From: Agarophyton chilense
Taxonomy: Eukaryota; Rhodophyta; Florideophyceae; Gracilariales; Gracilariaceae
DNA: 64,000 bases
Reading direction: 5' to 3'
Assembly: GCA_030374765.1 (NCBI GenBank)
Contig: JARGXX010000068.1
Span: 1,922,001-1,986,000 of the forward strand
Positions 18,554 to 28,179 of this stretch are shown in pieces; position 1 is the stretch's first letter, and every line of letters begins with the position of its first letter. Position numbers and translations under genes: made by a program. The notes under the pieces were generated by a model. The model was not told the DNA's origin, did not search any database, and saw nothing but the letters and a program-made list of their open reading frames with translations.

Positions 18554-19594
18554 TTAGGTAGCACCCGTTGGCTGCGGCGCCGCAGCGTGCTGTTGCGGCG
18601 CGGCAGCATTTGCAGCAGAAGAGGCGGATCGAGAGGAAATGCTGCTGAGGTGATGTTGTGCGACTGGTTGCGCCGGAGCACGTGGTCCTACAGTGCGTTC
18701 AACAGACGCAGAGAGTGGTGCCGAATCATTCTGACGCGAGTAACATCCACACGAGTGCTCATTATTGCACATGGCGGGGTGAATGAGGTCCCTGGTGAGC
18801 GCCAGATTACAGAGCGGACATTTGTAGTTTCCCCTCTGTAACCACGTGATGATACAGCGTCGATGAAAACAATGCCCGCACGGCAGCTGCGCATTGATTT
18901 TGATTTCGTCCTCCAGGCAGATGGCACAGACATCAACCGACGCAGAATTGGCAAAGGAGGCAGTTTTGCACAAAAGGTTGATTTCAGTCTCCGACAGACT
19001 GTCCACGATGGGAGAGGGAGCGTTTGGCAGATTTATTGTACCGAGAGAAGAGTCAAGATGCGGACTGAGACACATGACAGCGCAGAGAAGAATGAGAAGA
19101 AACGCAGCAGTGATGCCGGTGAAAACAGTGGAGACAATGGCGGTTTGTCTTTGAGATTTGGTTGGAGCGTTGTGCACCGGTGTCATGCTGACGGTGTACG
19201 CCAGTTGGGCTGGATATGGAGGACTCATGAATGCCACACTCCACGGAAAAATCCAACAGGGCGCGATGCGCGGCGCAGTCAACGTGCGCTGAAAAGCGCT
19301 TGCCTGAGCCAGAGTTTGGTTGTAAACCGGCGTGCCGTATCGATATGCTATGGTAGGCGGTATAGGATCGGGCCAGTTGGCCATGGTGAAGTTGGTGACC
19401 TCGAACTCATTGCGGTAGAGTTGGTTTCTGAACGAGAGTTGAGCGCTTCGAATGATGCAACGTTGACGGGTCCAGTGCGGTAGGTTTTCAACGTGATGAA
19501 GCTGCTGCCACGAAGTGGCGGTCCAATACACGGCAACGATGAGAAGAAAGATGTTTATGGAAACCAAAGCGAGGGAGGCGTGTGCAAAGCTCAT
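18554..19594 (-). CDS. Membrane RING-H2 zinc-finger protein, probable E3 ubiquitin ligase
   Basis: 346 residues from the ATG at 19594; the open frame extends further upstream without support. A first membrane segment covers residues 6-26 (ASLALVSINIFLLIVAVYW) and a second 151-176 (TAIVSTVFTGITAAFLLILL). The roughly 120-residue loop between them would face the lumen. The RING-H2 finger is at 223-262: CAIC, then PCGHCFHRRC, then CPLC, a complete C3H2C3 set. The tail is Ser/Ala/Gln-rich. RING-H2 proteins of this layout usually recruit E2 enzymes at endomembranes, for example in ER or vacuolar protein degradation. The substrate is unknown. Confidence 0.85.
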   Translation of the reverse strand: MSFAHASLALVSINIFLLIVAVYWTATSWQQLHHVENLPHWTRQRCIIRSAQLSFRNQLYRNEFEVTNFTMANWPDPIPPTIAYRYGTPVYNQTLAQASAFQRTLTAPRIAPCWIFPWSVAFMSPPYPAQLAYTVSMTPVHNAPTKSQRQTAIVSTVFTGITAAFLLILLCAVMCLSPHLDSSLGTINLPNAPSPIVDSLSETEINLLCKTASFANSASVDVCAICLEDEIKINAQLPCGHCFHRRCIITWLQRGNYKCPLCNLALTRDLIHPAMCNNEHSCGCYSRQNDSAPLSASVERTVGPRAPAQPVAQHHLSSISSRSASSAANAAAPQQHAAAPQPTGAT

Positions 19595-20465
19595 TGTTGA
19601 GCGGCAGGATATGAAAAGAGCTGCGACGACGATGGACAAGTGATGATGACATGCGACATCACAGCGGTACGTACGACAGGGACGGTGGCGGGATGAGGCA
19701 GCAAGTGGTGAACACAGACGGGGGACGAAGCGTGTGGCTCGCGAGTTTGAATTCGGGAATGTCAAGGCGCACGATGCAGTGCAGATGGGCAGTGTATGGT
19801 ATGCAAGCAAGCTATGAACACTACTACAGTACTACCCTTCGTGACCTTACCTACGTGTACCAACGGTACCACTGTATGCACGCTCCCGCGGCGGGCAGCA
19901 ACGAGCGCAGCGCCATGTGCAATTGCGCGATCGATTCAAGCGTGCAGCGTAAGAAAACGCGTTGGTATCTACAGCTCTACAGCCTCGTCCACGCGTCCAC
20001 GCGTCCACGCGTCCACGCGTCCACGCGTCCACGCGTCCACGCGTCCACGCGTCCACGCGTCAGTATTGCGCACACGGAAATTACAAGAATTCTGCCAAGT
20101 TCATCAAAAATAATGGCGAATCGACGTTTACACTGCCTTGACGACACATGCCTGCCCAAGGGTAAATAAATCTTTACGCAATTTCTTCATCGGACGCTTA
20201 CCAAACAGAACTACGTAGATACTGCTTGGATTGTGGCAGGGCGAAGAAAACAAATCAGGCGTGTGGAGCGAATTTCTACCAATTAACAGTTAACAGCGAG
20301 TGTGTCCACGTTCCGAACATATATGTGACGTTTACCCGTCACACTTCTTTTTCATACATACGGCTTCATTGAAGCTGGGATGATATGATACAAAACACCC
20401 AAACAACCGGCGGGTGTACACAGAATGACATACTGTATTGGGGTCCACGTTGTTCAAGCACTTTG
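19595..20465. other. Spacer with 8-bp minisatellite
   Basis: About 870 bases between two minus-strand genes. It holds the promoter of the RING-H2 gene and the 3' UTR of the allantoate amidohydrolase gene, plus the tandem repeat at 19986-20060. Open frames across the repeat are products of the repeat itself. Confidence 0.5.
19986..20060. repeat. 8-bp minisatellite (CGTCCACG), about 9.4 copies
   Basis: The unit cgtccacg is repeated without change from 19986 to 20060. All frames stay open across it, which explains several chance ORFs on both strands. Confidence 0.95.
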
Positions 20466-21857
20466 TCAGTGAGCTTCTTTCTCCGCAACCCGCAGCACAG
20501 CCGCCTCCAAGGCTACTATGCCGTGATAAACGTCCTCGTCACTCACATGTTCTTCGGGACTGTGACTGATACCATGTTTACATCGAACGAAAAGCATGCC
20601 AACATCGGTAACCTTTGCCATAAACTGAGCGTCGTGGCCAGCACCGCTGGTGAGTGTGTGACCTCCAGCAACGCCATTCAAAATATTTACCAGCCATTCG
20701 CTCATGTGCACAGCATCGACATTATGTACAACATCCACCTGAACTGCAATGCGACGTTTCTTGCCAACAATCTCAACAGCATCCACAATACGTTGAACAA
20801 CATCCTTTCTAACAGCGTCCGTCCTAGATCTCACATCCACGGTAAAAGAAACCTCACCCGGCACCACATTGGTAGCACCAGGCGCAACTTGCAACCGACC
20901 GACAGTCGCGACAAGATGGTCATGTGTGTGGGCAAGCCCGAGCGACTCAATCTCCAAAACGAGCTGCGCAGCGGCGGTAAGCGCATCCCGCCTCTGCGTC
21001 ATGGGGACTGTTCCAGCATGCGCAGCATGACCGTCCAGACGAATCGCCATGCGCGTCTGCCCTGCAATGGCACTGACGGCAGCAAGCGGACGATTCAGTC
21101 GCTCGAGCACGGGCCCTTGCTCAATATGCAGCTCTATGTAGCCCAGCAAATCGTCCATCTCAGCTGCAGTGAGTGCTGCAGCACGCACCGACGCATCCAC
21201 ATCAGCCGTCGGGAACATGGATTTGTACGCGGTTTGAAATGATGACGTGGCTGTGAGATGTGACAAATCCTGGCCAATAAAAGCGCGTGCTCCAAAATTT
21301 GTGATGGAGAACGCATTGTTACCTTCCTCATCGTCAAAGGCAATCACTGCGAGATCAAAGGGAAGATAACATATGGAAGACTGGTACAAACGAGTGAGAG
21401 CGATAGCCGAGAGCACACCCAAAACGCCATCGAACTTGCCGCCGTTGGTGACAGTGTCGTGGTGACTGCCCATTAACAAGGTGCGGCGCGGAGCTAGGGA
21501 ACCCACACACGAAAGGGTGCCCCGAACATTGCCCGCGCCATCTATGAAAGCGTCAAGACCTGCATCACTCATAAGGCCAAGCAGCTCACGCTGAGAGCGA
21601 GCCGATGCCTCTGAAAGAAAAGGGCGATTGAGAAAAACTTGCGAGTCACTCAGTTTAGAAAGCACATGCAATTGGCCAACGACCTGAGAAGCAACGCGCT
21701 GCACAGCATCCTCCGTACGATTAGCGACGACAATGGGCGCGCGCGATGGGGAGTGAGCACGAGGCACAGGGCGGTGAGAAGCGAAAAGGAAGGCGCAAAA
21801 AAGTAGAGGCGGCAGCAAAGTAGAGGCTGCTGAAGACGGAAGGGAAGCGGCGGTCAT
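20466..21857 (-). CDS. AAH: Allantoate amidohydrolase (M20 peptidase family)
   Basis: 463 residues from the ATG at 21857; the longer frame starts at a GTG. A hydrophobic N-terminus (LLPPLLFCAFLFASH, about 14-28) is a probable ER signal, as in plant AAH. Family motifs are in order: GSHHDTV and GGKFDGVLGV (metal ligands His and Asp), FDDEEGNNAF (catalytic Glu pair), ELHIEQGPVLE, GHAAHAGTVPMTQRRDAL, SGAGHDAQF and CKHGISHSPEEH. These separate the allantoate/ureidoglycolate/N-carbamoyl amidohydrolases from other M20 enzymes. The expected reaction is Mn-dependent hydrolysis of allantoate to ureidoglycine, CO2 and ammonia in purine nitrogen recycling. Ureidoglycolate amidohydrolase is the main alternative. 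Confidence 0.85.
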   Translation of the reverse strand: MTAASLPSSAASTLLPPLLFCAFLFASHRPVPRAHSPSRAPIVVANRTEDAVQRVASQVVGQLHVLSKLSDSQVFLNRPFLSEASARSQRELLGLMSDAGLDAFIDGAGNVRGTLSCVGSLAPRRTLLMGSHHDTVTNGGKFDGVLGVLSAIALTRLYQSSICYLPFDLAVIAFDDEEGNNAFSITNFGARAFIGQDLSHLTATSSFQTAYKSMFPTADVDASVRAAALTAAEMDDLLGYIELHIEQGPVLERLNRPLAAVSAIAGQTRMAIRLDGHAAHAGTVPMTQRRDALTAAAQLVLEIESLGLAHTHDHLVATVGRLQVAPGATNVVPGEVSFTVDVRSRTDAVRKDVVQRIVDAVEIVGKKRRIAVQVDVVHNVDAVHMSEWLVNILNGVAGGHTLTSGAGHDAQFMAKVTDVGMLFVRCKHGISHSPEEHVSDEDVYHGIVALEAAVLRVAEKEAH

Positions 21858-22665
21858 GGTGGGGAACGGATGTGAACACGAAGACGGTGAGGTGGAAACA
21901 TGGTGAAGACTGCACAGACCGGAAAAGGTAAAGCATGAGCGTGAGCCAAGTACGAGGTGACAGTGCTCCGCTGGCACGCGTCGCAGAGCGCATTAGATCA
22001 GAATGGAATGAAATGGGCGGTGGCGTAACTTGTAAGGTTATGGTGGCGGGGAAGCGACATTGGTCCGGCGCCTCACACGTTTCCGCGTGGCGCGTTGTGG
22101 TTGGCTGTGGAACGGCTGTTGGTGGCTTTTCTTCTCTGGTAAGCGCACTGGCGCCTTCCGGCAACGGGCGTCCATGAGGCACTTTGTGATTTTGTGTTCT
22201 GTTCCTTTTGTCAAGGGATGCGTGCAAGGTGTGTTTGTACCAAGCGCAAGACTGCGGTGGTGAAGGCAGCTTTGCCTACGATGACGGCGAACGGAGTCGC
22301 GAACGGAGTCGCCGTCGCACAAAGGGAAGAGACGCTTGCCTGTACTTGAGCTCTGTTAGCAAAATTCTTCACCATGTCAGTCGGTCTCAAGTTGTCATGT
22401 TGAGGAGAATAATTACGCGCCAGTTTTCACGGGCAAGCCCCGCGCGTCCACATCACCACTCGTGAAACACCGATGGAACTTGCTGCTTTGGTCTGAGAAG
22501 CAGCCTGCGCCCATTGCTCCAGCTTTGCGCGCCATTTCCGTCTCTTTGTCGTTGCTCAAGTGCGCAGCTGCCGTCAACCATGTGAGCCTGTGCCCGTTCA
22601 CACATTCCATCATTCCAACACAGACAACCACGCTGTTCATCAACCCCTTGGGAAGCCTTCAAGGT
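21858..22665. other. Spacer between AAH and cystinosin-like gene
   Basis: About 0.8 kb with both neighbours on the minus strand. A short direct repeat (gaacggagtcgc twice, near 22289-22312) is present. No gene is supported. Confidence 0.45.
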
Positions 22666-23529
22666 TCATTGCTCCGTGTCATCCAGCAGTCTCTCCAATT
22701 CATGCCCCTCTCGCGTGTCCTCAAAGCCATCACCGCCTGCATGCACCGTGACTTGCCCCTCCATCGTCGTGTGCTCAACCTGTCGTTTCATGCCAAGCAC
22801 GTCCACGTCCGTATGATCTGGATAGAAGCACACATGCTGCACTATAAAGTAAATGTCAAACAACAGCGCTTCGCCAGCGAGCGTGGTCTTGGCCAGATTA
22901 CCTGTGAACGGGGTGAGGTTGCCCTCCATCACGCAGAGCAGAGCTTGTTGCGCAAGGCTGAAAACACTCCCGATTACATCTAGTATAACCAGCGTAATGC
23001 TGAATCCAACCGTGCTTGAACGGTGATAATTTGAGTACACTTGAGGGATGTGCTTGATAATGCTGGAAATCACCTTGACGGCGCCGTTAAATCGCAGATA
23101 CGTGTACCACTGAAGCGCACCAGTGATGGAGCCAAACAATCCAAGAATAATGAGGTTTAGGGTGATTATGACCGAAACAGTGGTATAGCGGTGCGGAGGT
23201 AAATGTGGTGGGTACGTAAAGCTTTGTAGCGCGAGCACGGAGCATATAAACACGCCATGTGCCGCAAAAAAGGCGTCGTTGATCTCAACTTGTGGAGCAT
23301 AGCCCGCGTTGTTTTCGTATGATTGTTTGACTTTGGTGTCAAACAAAGAAGCAAAAGTGAATATGGCATATGCTACGAAACCTAGTATGTTGAGCGCAAC
23401 AAAGTCGGGCGACAGCCCCGATGTCGTGCGACGACGATGATTTAGAAGCACCTGCGGCCAGAAGCATGCAGACCAAGCGAAAAAGTAAACCCACCCGAAC
23501 AGAGAGTGGAAAACGGTTAAAACTGTCAT
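22666..23529 (-). CDS. Cystinosin-like PQ-loop lysosomal transporter, copy 1
   Basis: 287 residues with seven predicted membrane spans and two PQ-loops: SACFWPQVLLNHRRRTTSGL (about 20-39) and KHIPQVYSNYHRSSTVG, each with the Pro-Gln pair. The strand ending CFYPDHTDVDVLG matches the family end of the last helix. Compared with animal cystinosin (about 367 residues) the glycosylated lumenal N-terminal domain is missing; the protein starts at the first helix. The tail is hydrophilic and acidic, ending DTEQ. The family exports cystine from lysosomes or vacuoles with protons. A close paralogue lies head to head at 24024. Start is ATG. Confidence 0.9.
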   Translation of the reverse strand: MTVLTVFHSLFGWVYFFAWSACFWPQVLLNHRRRTTSGLSPDFVALNILGFVAYAIFTFASLFDTKVKQSYENNAGYAPQVEINDAFFAAHGVFICSVLALQSFTYPPHLPPHRYTTVSVIITLNLIILGLFGSITGALQWYTYLRFNGAVKVISSIIKHIPQVYSNYHRSSTVGFSITLVILDVIGSVFSLAQQALLCVMEGNLTPFTGNLAKTTLAGEALLFDIYFIVQHVCFYPDHTDVDVLGMKRQVEHTTMEGQVTVHAGGDGFEDTREGHELERLLDDTEQ

Positions 23530-23835
23530 GACGCGATGGAGTTAGAATGTGGTTTGTCAAACGCGCAACGTGTGTGAGCAGAGAAGGCGTGCAACAGAGA
23601 TGCACAGGGATTTTTGCTGCGAGACTGTACAAGCAGACCGGTGGGCGACTCATGGAGCATAGCTCTCGGCGATGACGGAAGCAAAGATTCTGCGTCTGAG
23701 AGGGGTTTTGCGTGCCGTGCGGCCGTCGAATTTGGGGGTGGCAGTGGTGTCGCTTATGGGCTTTGGCAGCTGCGGTGATGTGGTTTGACGGGACCATCCA
23801 TGAGAGGAGACGGGGCTTGATATTTTGCTGCCAGG

Positions 23836-23861
23836 GCCGAAAACACACGTGTGTTTTCGGC
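23836..23861. repeat. Perfect 26-bp palindrome
   Basis: The half-site gccgaaaacacac is followed directly by its exact reverse complement. The centre is CACGTG-like (acacgtgt), the core bound by bHLH and bZIP factors. It lies 307 bases upstream of copy 1 and 163 bases upstream of copy 2. Confidence 0.9.
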
Positions 23862-23917
23862 TGCTGCCGTATTTTGCTATTTTCCAGCAATGGATTCCAC
23901 ACCAAGCACGCTCCTCC

Positions 23918-23951
23918 CCTCTCTAGCTAGCTACGAAGGCAGCTAGAGAGG
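23918..23951. repeat. Inverted repeat, 11-base arms, 12-base loop
   Basis: Arms cctctctagct and agctagagagg are exact reverse complements. It sits 73 bases before the ATG of the plus-strand cystinosin-like gene, so it may fall in that gene's 5' UTR or core promoter. Confidence 0.85.
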
Positions 23952-24023
23952 TTCGGTGTACACAACGGTGAAGTAACATTCTCGGGCGCGTTAAGCCGAA
24001 AGAGGGCTTTTTGCGGCGTCACG

Positions 24024-24926
24024 ATGGGCGCTCTCTCGTTTTTACATTCGTTGTTCGGATGGATTTACTTTTTCGCATGGTCAGCCAGCTTTTGGCCGCA
24101 AGTGCTCTTGAACCAGCGGCGAAAGACAACAGCAGGATTGTCACCTGACTTTGTAACGATCAACATAGTGGGGTTCATTTCGTACGCCATCTACACATTT
24201 TCTTCATTCTTCGACGCGCGTGTGGGCGAGTCATACAACAAAGCCACAGGATTTCCACCGCAGGTCGAGGTGAACGACGTACTATTCGCAGTTCACGGCG
24301 CTGTGATGTGCTGCGCGCTAATCGTGCAACTGTTTTTATATCCTCCGCGCACGGCGCCCAAACGGTACACGGCGGTGCCGGCGTTGATGGTGCAGATGGC
24401 GGTTTTGTGCGGTTTAGCGGCGAGCATTTCGGGCGCTTTGGATTGGTACAAGTACCTGCGTGTAGCGGGCGGTGTGAAAGTGGTAGCAAGCGTGATTAAA
24501 CATTTTCCACAACTGTACTTGAACTATCATCGTAGCAGCACGGTGGGGTGGAGCTACACTATGATCTTGCTTGACGTGGTGGGAGGGGTGTTCAGCATGG
24601 GGCAGCAGGTGGTACGTTGCATGATGATGGGAAATTTGAAAGCGTTCAGCAGCAACATGGCCAAGACGACACTTGCGGCGGAGTCTCTGTTATTTGACTT
24701 TTACTTCATCGCGCAGCACGTGTGGTTCTATCCGGACCACACCGACGTGGACGTGATTGGCATCAAGGTGGGGGCGCACGAAGACTTGGAGAAAGGGCAC
24801 AAACGAAACGGTGAGGATGATGACGTGCCACTAATGAATGCTACGGATTTGCTAGCATCTAACAATGTTACATCACAATCTGGTACACACATGCAGTACC
24901 AAGGTAGATACACAGCAGCGTTCTGA
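24024..24926 (+). CDS. Cystinosin-like PQ-loop lysosomal transporter, copy 2
   Basis: 300 residues, seven membrane spans, clearly a paralogue of the minus-strand gene at 22666-23529. Shared blocks include WSASFWPQVLLNQRRKTTAG and NYHRSSTVGWSYTM near the two PQ-loops, and WFYPDHTDVDVIG at the end of the last helix. Like its partner it lacks the lumenal N-terminal domain of animal cystinosin. The hydrophilic tail differs (ends YTAAF), which suggests separate sorting signals or partners. The expected role is proton-linked cystine export from a vacuole or lysosome-like compartment. Confidence 0.9.
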   Translation: MGALSFLHSLFGWIYFFAWSASFWPQVLLNQRRKTTAGLSPDFVTINIVGFISYAIYTFSSFFDARVGESYNKATGFPPQVEVNDVLFAVHGAVMCCALIVQLFLYPPRTAPKRYTAVPALMVQMAVLCGLAASISGALDWYKYLRVAGGVKVVASVIKHFPQLYLNYHRSSTVGWSYTMILLDVVGGVFSMGQQVVRCMMMGNLKAFSSNMAKTTLAAESLLFDFYFIAQHVWFYPDHTDVDVIGIKVGAHEDLEKGHKRNGEDDDVPLMNATDLLASNNVTSQSGTHMQYQGRYTAAF

Positions 24927-25510
24927 CCGTTTTTCGTTGCTGGTTTGTTGTTGATGTTTGTGCAGACAGGAAGTATACATGGAGACGAATTTGGAATTTG
25001 CATCGCGCCGATTAAGGGAACACACGGCAAGCAAGTTGCAATAAAAGCGCACACAGCGGCAAGTACAGTTGGACACGGCTCACACGTGCCGCAGGATAAT
25101 GTACGCAGTTCGTAGCCCCGTGTACAGCATTTTGTATCGACAGCAGCGCCGCGGCACGGCGCGCCCAGCGACTGACGTAACACTCCTACAGTAAGTTACT
25201 GCGCCTTCCGCCCGTTGCGTTGCCCCCCTCCCCCCATCCACACCCACTTTGTCACGCGCCATCCACCTCCCTCAAACCCCCCCCCCCTCTCCCCCGCCTT
25301 CGCCCGCCATGCGTCGCGCGCCATCGTCCACCTCAACCGCCAGCTCACAGCGCACTTCCCCGTCCATCTAACCGCCGCTACCTTACACCTACACCTCCGC
25401 GTCCTCCCGTGCCCCCCCCCCCCCCCCAACTTTTGCTTGCCTCCTCCTCCATGCAGTCCATTCGTTGCTTCACTACACATTTAGCAATTTGTGCCAGTTA
25501 CGCGCTTGCA

Positions 25511-25551
<41 letters not shown>

Positions 25552-25629
25552 ACCTTTGTATATCTCTCTTCTTTCTCGTTTTGTTTACACCTTTCCGCAA
25601 CCTCCCTCCCGGCACGTACGCGGCAGCAA
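24927..25629. other. C-rich convergent spacer
   Basis: About 0.7 kb between two converging genes. It holds several runs of C (near 25279-25287 and 25413-25427) and a (CT)n run at 25514-25540. No gene is seen. Confidence 0.5.
25514..25540. repeat. (CT)n microsatellite
   Basis: About 13 CT units on the plus strand, continuing as an imperfect CT-rich tract to about 25575, just beyond the stop of the haloperoxidase-like gene. Confidence 0.9.
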
Positions 25630-27312
25630 TTACCGCCCCAAAATGCCTTCCGATGCACAGCGAGTACAGTTATTCGGCACACGTCCTTCGCCCAGCAGCT
25701 TGATGTGCTCAAACACAGTGCGTCCTACGCCGCGTCCGATTCTCTCGCCTGCCGGGATCGCTGGCGGGAAGTGCACACCCGCCCACAGTCGACTCTGTGC
25801 GCAATTGGACGCCGCCTGCAGCGGACTTCCAAAAGCCACCGTTGTGTCCTGCGCAAGGAAGAACGGTAAGCTACCCACCTTGTAGCGGATCTTGATGCTG
25901 GGTACGAACCCAAGCTTGTAGCGCACGTAGTGTTCAATATGCTCCATAGCCGCCGTACATATGGCAGCACTGCCAGACGGAAACTCCGAATGCGGTTGCG
26001 CACTCACCAGCGGTCTCCAGTCCTCGGCGCGAACGTTGCCAAAGCCCACTTCCTCACTGATGAACGCCCTGAAGCGTTGGTTGCGGCGCAGAATTTGCAC
26101 CAGAATGGAAGGGCGCACCAGATCGTGCCTGCGCTTTTCGCGCCACGTCAACACGAGCGCATCGTGTTGACTCAGCATTTCGCCTAAAAACTGTTGTGCC
26201 ACTTCAAACGGCGTCAGTTGCGCCGCAGTTTCGTAGAAGGCCGAAATGCCGCCCGTTGACAACAACTTGTTGTCCCACCATCTTGCGTAAAAGCGCTGTT
26301 GCGGGGTGAGATTGGCCGATGCGTGCAACACTCGATTGACAAGCGTGTCGGCCGTGCGGCGATCAATTTGGCTGATTTCACTCGCATTGGGCTTTTGGAA
26401 CGGGGCGTCAACTCGACGGGTGGCAGCCTCGGACTCGGGCACGACAAGCAGATTGACGGCCTTGGACAGCTGCGGCACGACGTGGATCTGGTGCGCCAGG
26501 CGCCCATTGCCCAGGTCGAGAGGACTCGGCACCCACCTCAACGGGCGCTCAAGGTTGTACGGCTGGTTATACGGGTTGTTGGCCGGGCGGTACGACGTGA
26601 AGTCTTCAAATGGGACGCGGCCCGTCTGGCGGGTGCGGTCGCCCAGCGAATTCCAGCCGTCTTTCTGGAAGAAATCGGCGAGGCGGTCGCCGGCGAGATT
26701 GGCCCATCCGTTGAGCGTGGAAGGATCTAGCGAAGGCGACGCGGGCTCCAACGACAATTCGCGAAGGAATTGAGCATACAGCTCGGTCTCGACGGGAAAT
26801 TCGCGACGCAAGGCGCGGTACGTGGTGTACGAAGCCAAAATGGCGTTGTTGTCCGGTTGGCAAAACGCCGACGGCACCGAGTCGTTGGTACCAAAGAAGG
26901 AGAGAGCGCGCGGTTGGCAGGCGGCGCGGGCGTCGTAGATGGCGGCGCCTCCAATGAGAGTGAAGCGCACAACGACGGGCGTCTCGCCTAGAAGAATGCG
27001 CGGCGGGGTGAGGGCGCCGGCGGCTCGATTGATGGGCAGAAAGTTTAGAAAAAGCTGGTCGGCGAGCGATTCGGTGCGCGCGCTGTTGACGGGGCGCGGC
27101 ACGAGCAGCGCGGACAGCAGTGGGAGCAAGAGCAACAGCGGCATGACGAGAAAAAAAGCGACGCGAGTCGAATAACAAGAGCGGCTCACGCGGAGACGGA
27201 ACGGCGGGGACGGAGGGGACGAGGACGACGGGGACGACGGTGCCAACGGCGACGACGAGGACAAGGGCGTCGCCAAGTACTGAGCCGAAGTGCTGTGATG
27301 CGACGGCGGCAT
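25630..27312 (-). CDS. Vanadium-dependent haloperoxidase-like protein (PAP2 superfamily), secreted
   Basis: 560 residues from the ATG at 27312; a second ATG at 27144 would start directly at a signal-like segment (MPLLLLLPLLSALLVP). The C-terminal half carries the vanadate-binding pattern. Lys393 and Arg400 in REKRRHDLVRP have the same spacing of seven as Lys353/Arg360 of the fungal chloroperoxidase. SEFPSGSA (443-449) stands at the Ser-Gly-His site, and Arg508 with His514 in SRLWAGVH match the Arg490/His496 pair. The acid-base histidine (His404 in the fungal enzyme) is replaced by Ser448. The vanadate-linking histidine is kept, so cofactor binding is plausible while haloperoxidase activity is uncertain; a phosphatase or changed peroxidase is possible. 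Red algae use such enzymes to make halogenated compounds. Confidence 0.8.
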   Translation of the reverse strand: MPPSHHSTSAQYLATPLSSSSPLAPSSPSSSSPPSPPFRLRVSRSCYSTRVAFFLVMPLLLLLPLLSALLVPRPVNSARTESLADQLFLNFLPINRAAGALTPPRILLGETPVVVRFTLIGGAAIYDARAACQPRALSFFGTNDSVPSAFCQPDNNAILASYTTYRALRREFPVETELYAQFLRELSLEPASPSLDPSTLNGWANLAGDRLADFFQKDGWNSLGDRTRQTGRVPFEDFTSYRPANNPYNQPYNLERPLRWVPSPLDLGNGRLAHQIHVVPQLSKAVNLLVVPESEAATRRVDAPFQKPNASEISQIDRRTADTLVNRVLHASANLTPQQRFYARWWDNKLLSTGGISAFYETAAQLTPFEVAQQFLGEMLSQHDALVLTWREKRRHDLVRPSILVQILRRNQRFRAFISEEVGFGNVRAEDWRPLVSAQPHSEFPSGSAAICTAAMEHIEHYVRYKLGFVPSIKIRYKVGSLPFFLAQDTTVAFGSPLQAASNCAQSRLWAGVHFPPAIPAGERIGRGVGRTVFEHIKLLGEGRVPNNCTRCASEGILGR

Positions 27313-28179
27313 GACGACAATGTACTAAAGTGCGACAGACACTGGTGTTGTGCGCACAAGGCGAAACGCCAAACGCACGACGGCGAATAATAATACACCG
27401 CGCGCAGCAGCAGAAGCGGGCAGCCGACAGCAACAACAGCAGCGGGCAACGACGCTAACGACGAGCGCCACCGCGCGTGTGCTCAAGCGCGCATGAGGCG
27501 ACGGTGCATGTTACGCCGCAGCGTCCTGTCGCGCGTGTTCGAGAGCGCGCCGGCGTGAGCGTGAGCGTGACGAACGCACGGCGCAGTTTACCGTTGACGC
27601 GCGTGCGACGCGCGTGCGACTCGCGTGTGACTCGCGTGTGACTCCTTTACCAAACGCTATACTCTACCTGCCAAGCGCCAATGGCCACACACGCTGCACC
27701 CACCATAAGTTATAATACGTCGTGCCCTCCCCCGCAGCGTCACCATTCCCGCAACTCGTCGTGACTGCGTTCGTCTCACACGTGCAATTCAGCGCGCGTG
27801 TGTGGCGCGTGTGGCGTGCGCGTGTGGCGCAGCCTTCGACGCACTCCGTCAGTGCTGTAATCTCGCGCAGCATTTTTACACGTTTCCACGACTCCAGCGA
27901 TGCCACGCGTGCTCACGTCCTGACCCCCATTCGCGTCTGTCCCACCGTACTGTACGATGTGCCCGCCCCGTCTCTCTGCGCCCCGCTGCGCTGCTGTCGT
28001 GGCGCGTCACGCCAGTGAACGCAAGCGCAAACGCACGAGACGCACGAAGCGCAAGCTGTACGGCACACGCCGTCGAAGCGTAAGTGACGCGGCCCGCACC
28101 CCGAAGCGCAAGCTACACGCCACCCCCGTCGAAGCGCAAGCAACGCGGCACGCCGCCCGAAGCGCAAGTCAAGCGCGCC
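27313..28179. other. Divergent spacer, repeat-rich
   Basis: About 0.87 kb between the haloperoxidase-like and AIF-like starts. It has short repeats of cgcgtgcgac/cgcgtgtgac type near 27598-27645 and a 28-29-bp repeat at 28045-28170. Likely promoters of both genes. Confidence 0.5.
28045..28170. repeat. Imperfect tandem repeat, period 28-29 bp, about 5 copies
   Basis: The core gaagcgcaag (or gaagcgtaag) recurs at about 28045, 28074, 28102, 28131 and 28159, with variable bases between. It ends just before the ATG of the AIF-like gene at 28180, so it is probably transcribed leader or core promoter. Confidence 0.75.

Larger units (their letters stand above)
23530..24023. promoter_or_regulatory. 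Shared upstream region of two cystinosin-like genes
   Basis: 494 bases between divergent start codons, a likely two-way promoter. It contains a perfect 26-bp palindrome (23836-23861) and a hairpin with 11-base arms (23918-23928 and 23941-23951). Overlapping short open frames here have no motif. Confidence 0.6.

Noticed and set aside
19651-20169. 172-codon ORF with RPRVHAST repeats
   Set aside because: The repeated residues come from the CGTCCACG minisatellite, which is open in all frames; outside it there is no protein-like pattern.
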